Positions 22,799 to 24,922 of a DNA stretch of 24,922 nt are shown piece after piece. The stretch lies in contig JBKPDO010000060.1 in the NCBI GenBank assembly GCA_046727955.1, positions 1 to 24,922 of the forward strand. The letters are read 5' to 3'. The DNA is from DASVXQ01 sp046727955 (GTDB taxonomy: Bacteria > Actinomycetota > CALGFH01). Within the stretch, counting starts at the first letter, position 1; each line of letters starts with the position of its first letter. The notes below the pieces were generated by a model. The model saw only the letters and a list, made by a program, of their open reading frames with translations, had not been told where the DNA came from and did no database searches. Position numbers and translations under genes: made by a program.

Positions 22799-22882
22799 TT
22801 ATGCCGACCCGACGCAGCCGGGAGCCGTCACCACCACCGGCTCCCGGTCCCAGGTCGGCATAACCACCAGGTCCGCATAAGA
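22799..22882 (-). repeat. RIT element right terminal inverted repeat
   Basis: Reverse complement of 19530-19613 with one mismatch in 84. Outside it the sequence goes straight into the serine recombinase frame (GAA GCA GAG CTG CAC). Inside the repeat an in-frame TAA (22878-22880) closes that frame on the left. Confidence 0.93.
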
Positions 22883-24692
22883 AGCAGAGCTGCACATCCT
22901 GGCCAGCCGCATGGACCAGGCCAAGCGGGCCGCGGCCGCCCGGGGCGAGCTGCGCCTGGCCCTGCCCGCCGGGTACGTGCACGACGACGAGGGCCAGGTG
23001 GTGATCGACCCCGACCAGGAGGTCCAGGCCGCCGTCGCCGACCTGTTCGCCCTGTTCCGGGCCACCGGCTCGGCCTACGGGGTCGTCGGGGCCTTCACCG
23101 GCCGCAGGTTCCCCCGCCGGGCGCACGGCGGGTCCTGGACCGGCGAGCTGGCCTGGGCACCACTCACCCACGACCGGGTCCTCAAGGTGCTGGCCAACCC
23201 GGTCTACGCCGGCGCCTACGTCTTCGGGCGGCACCGCCTGCAGCGGGTAGTAGCCCCCGACGGCAGCGTCGTCACCCGCCGGGTGGACCAGCCCCGTGCC
23301 CAGTGGGAGACGCTGCTGCTTGGCCACCACGCCGGCTACATCAGCTGGGAGGAGTTCGGCGCCAACCAAGCGCGCGTGGCCGCCAACCGCACCAACCTCG
23401 GCGCCCGGCCACCCCGGGAGGGGCCGGCCCTGTGCCAGGGCATGGTCCACTGCGGCGCGTGCGGGCGGCCCATGGGGGTTCGCTACAGCCACGGCCAGCC
23501 CTCCTACGAGTGCGGCCGCTCCCGGGCCGACCACCTCGCCACGCCCGCCTGCCGCTCGGCACGGGCCGCCACCGTCGACCACGCCGTGGCCGGCCAGCTA
23601 CTGGCCGCCCTGTCCGGCGAGGAGGTCGCCCTCGCCCTGGCCGCCGCCGACGAGGTGGGAAGGCGCCGGGCCAGCACCACCCGGGCAGCGGAGCTGGCCG
23701 TCGAACGGGCCCGCTACCAGGCCGGCCGAGCCGAGCGGGCCCTGTTGGCCTGTGAGCCGGAAAACCGCCTGGTCGCCCGCACCTTTGAGACCCGCCTGGA
23801 GGCCCGCCTGCAAGAGCTGGCCGAGGCCGAGGCGGCACTTGCCACCACCCAGACCACCACCACGCCCCTGCCACCCCGCGCCGAGCTGGAAGCGGCAGTG
23901 GCCGACCTGGCCCAGCTGTGGGCGGCGCCCACCACCGCCGACCGGGACCGCAAGCGACTGCTGCGGACCCTGCTCGCCGACGTCACCCTGACCCCCGATA
24001 CCGACCCCGCCAAACTCCGCATCGGCCTGCGCTGGCGGTCGGGATCGGCCGAGGAGCTCGTGGTCGAACGCAGCAACCGCGTCCAAGAGGCCCGCCGCAC
24101 CAACCCGGAAGCCGTCGAGCTGGTGCGCCAGCTGGGACCCCTGACCGACAACGCCACCCTGGCCAGCAAACTCACCACCGCCGGGCTGGTCACCGGCGCC
24201 GGACGGCCCTTCGACGGCATCGCCCCGCCCGGCCTGCTCGCCCCCGGCGAGGCGACCGTGTCCGACGTCGCCAGCCGCCTGGCAGTCGCCCACTCCACCG
24301 TCATCGCCTGGATCCAGACCGGCCTGCTCACCGCCCGGCGAGGCCCCGCCAACCGCTACCTGATCGCCTTCGGGGCCCAGGCCGAAGCCGCCTGCCGCGC
24401 CCGGATCGCCGCGTTCCCCTGGCTCCACGCCCAGGCCACCACCGACCCGCCCGGACCCGACGAGCGCACCCCATCCCAGATCGCCGAGCAACTTGGCATC
24501 AGCCGCGACACCGTCTACAACTGGATCCAGCGCGGCTACCTGCCCGCTCGCCACGGCCCCGGCCGGCACCTCTACGTCCCCTTCACCCCCCAGGTCCAGA
24601 CCGCGTGCCGCCAACGAATCATCGACTCACCCCAACTCCCCGCCGCCACCAAGGCCCAAGCCCTCCAGCCACCGACAGGAGCAGCACTATGA
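22881..24692 (+). pseudogene. Large serine recombinase lacking its catalytic domain, with C-terminal helix-turn-helix repeats
   Basis: The frame enters at EAELHILASRMDQAKRAAAA, the long helix after the resolvase domain, then a Recombinase domain (ARGELRLALPAGYVHDDEGQ, PLTHDRVLKVLANPVYAGAY), a zinc ribbon (CGACGRPMG, YECGRSRAD, ACRSA) and a coiled coil with many Ala/Glu/Leu (ELAVERARYQAGRAERALLA). The C-terminal part has two excisionase-like HTH motifs, VSDVASRLAVAHSTVIAWIQ and PSQIAEQLGISRDTVYNWIQ, each followed by a PARxGPxRxL wing. The active serine and the rest of the N-terminal domain are missing, cut by the RIT element and earlier loss. It could still give a DNA-binding protein from ATG 22911. 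It ends GAAL with TGA at 24690-24692. Confidence 0.88.
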
Positions 24693-24922
24693 AGCCGCCA
24701 TCACGGTGGAGTCCGAGCGCAGCGCGCGGGGCCGGAACCGGCGGTGCCGCAGCGCCACCCCGATGAGCTGGCGGATGATGGCGTCGGCGACCTGGTGGCC
24801 CAGCCGGCGGGTCAGCTTGCGGACGGTGGACTCGTCAGGGACGGGGCAGGTCAGGGGGATCAGGCAGAACCGTCGCAGGTGCAGCGAGTCCGACACCTCG
24901 GTGAGCAGGGTCTGGTAGCCCC
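24687..24922 (-). pseudogene. IS5/IS1182-type transposase, internal fragment running off the right edge
   Basis: On the minus strand the frame is open from the window edge: GYQTLLTEVSDSLHLRRFCL, PLTCPVPDESTVRKLTRRLG, then LRHRRFRPRALRSDSTVMAA and TAG at 24687-24689. The RRFC...P.P.EST..KL..R.G block followed by LR.D.T is the DUF772 part of DDE transposases, where D-S-T would hold the first catalytic Asp. Normal proteins continue another 250-300 residues, so this one is truncated right after that Asp, next to the serine recombinase stop. The 5' end lies beyond the window. Confidence 0.72.

Larger units (their letters stand above)
19531..22881 (+). mobile_element. Recombinase-in-trio (RIT) element
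   Basis: About 3.35 kb holding three consecutive, 4-bp-overlapping tyrosine recombinase genes and nothing else, bounded by 84-bp inverted repeats made of palindromes. This is the defining layout of RIT elements. It lies inside a serine recombinase gene (TMSEA left, EAELHIL right). CAGAG occurs at both flanks (19498-19502 and 22885-22889), and GAGGCC on the left corresponds to GAAGCA on the right, perhaps the two versions of a crossover segment. Confidence 0.88.

Overview
This is a high-GC window with actinomycetal character. GC-rich codon use, GTG starts, apparently leaderless promoters and the families present all point that way; this is inferred from composition and families, and no rRNA or tRNA gene is visible to place it more closely. 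The left edge carries the 3' part of a sensor histidine kinase. Most of the rest is accessory DNA: two broken paralogous membrane-protein genes, a composite transposon, an enlarged chromate-resistance-type operon with its own insertion sequence, a recombinase-in-trio (RIT) element, and remains of a large serine recombinase and other transposases.

Left third (1-7903). Two related genes of unknown function, about 421 and 426 codons when repaired, lie head to tail on the minus strand behind a 57-residue membrane protein. Copy A (602-1866) has lost one base near 1568. Copy B is split into 1874-2892 and 7454-7725 by a 4561-bp element (2893-7453). That element has ISAs1-type ends at both extremities and a perfect 10-bp target duplication; removing it and one duplicate restores an uninterrupted reading frame. 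Its right arm is an apparently complete ISAs1-family insertion sequence (6078-7453). Its left arm is about 140 bp of a diverged relative. Between them are a 4-helix membrane protein, an SRPBCC protein, an ORF in which a second SRPBCC domain has become joined to an unrelated gene across an IS5-type remnant, and a YCII protein.

Middle (8772-19434). A long minus-strand series starts at 18581 and runs leader ORF, ChrB C-terminal-domain protein, cytochrome-D1/YncE-like beta-propeller (frameshifted), MFS transporter, second ChrB C-terminal-domain protein, small membrane protein, ChrA chromate transporter, His-rich lipoprotein, then a GMC oxidoreductase fused to a DUF1080-type domain. Several genes overlap by 4 bp. 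Diverging from it is a free-standing ChrB N-terminal-domain protein, the likely regulator. Matching GCAACC/GGTT(G/A)C dyads sit at the -35 of both divergent promoters, which suggests one regulator for both. An IS630-family element lies between the small membrane protein and chrA, exactly in the stop codon of the former, which it preserves.

Right part (19457-24922). A RIT element with three overlapping tyrosine recombinase genes and 84-bp inverted repeats sits inside a serine recombinase gene that has lost its catalytic domain. A truncated DDE transposase runs off the right edge.

Three separate coding frames are each broken by loss of one C from a C run (near 1568, 13820 and 17862). This could be decay, but it is also what homopolymer sequencing error looks like, so the pseudogene calls at those three points are provisional.
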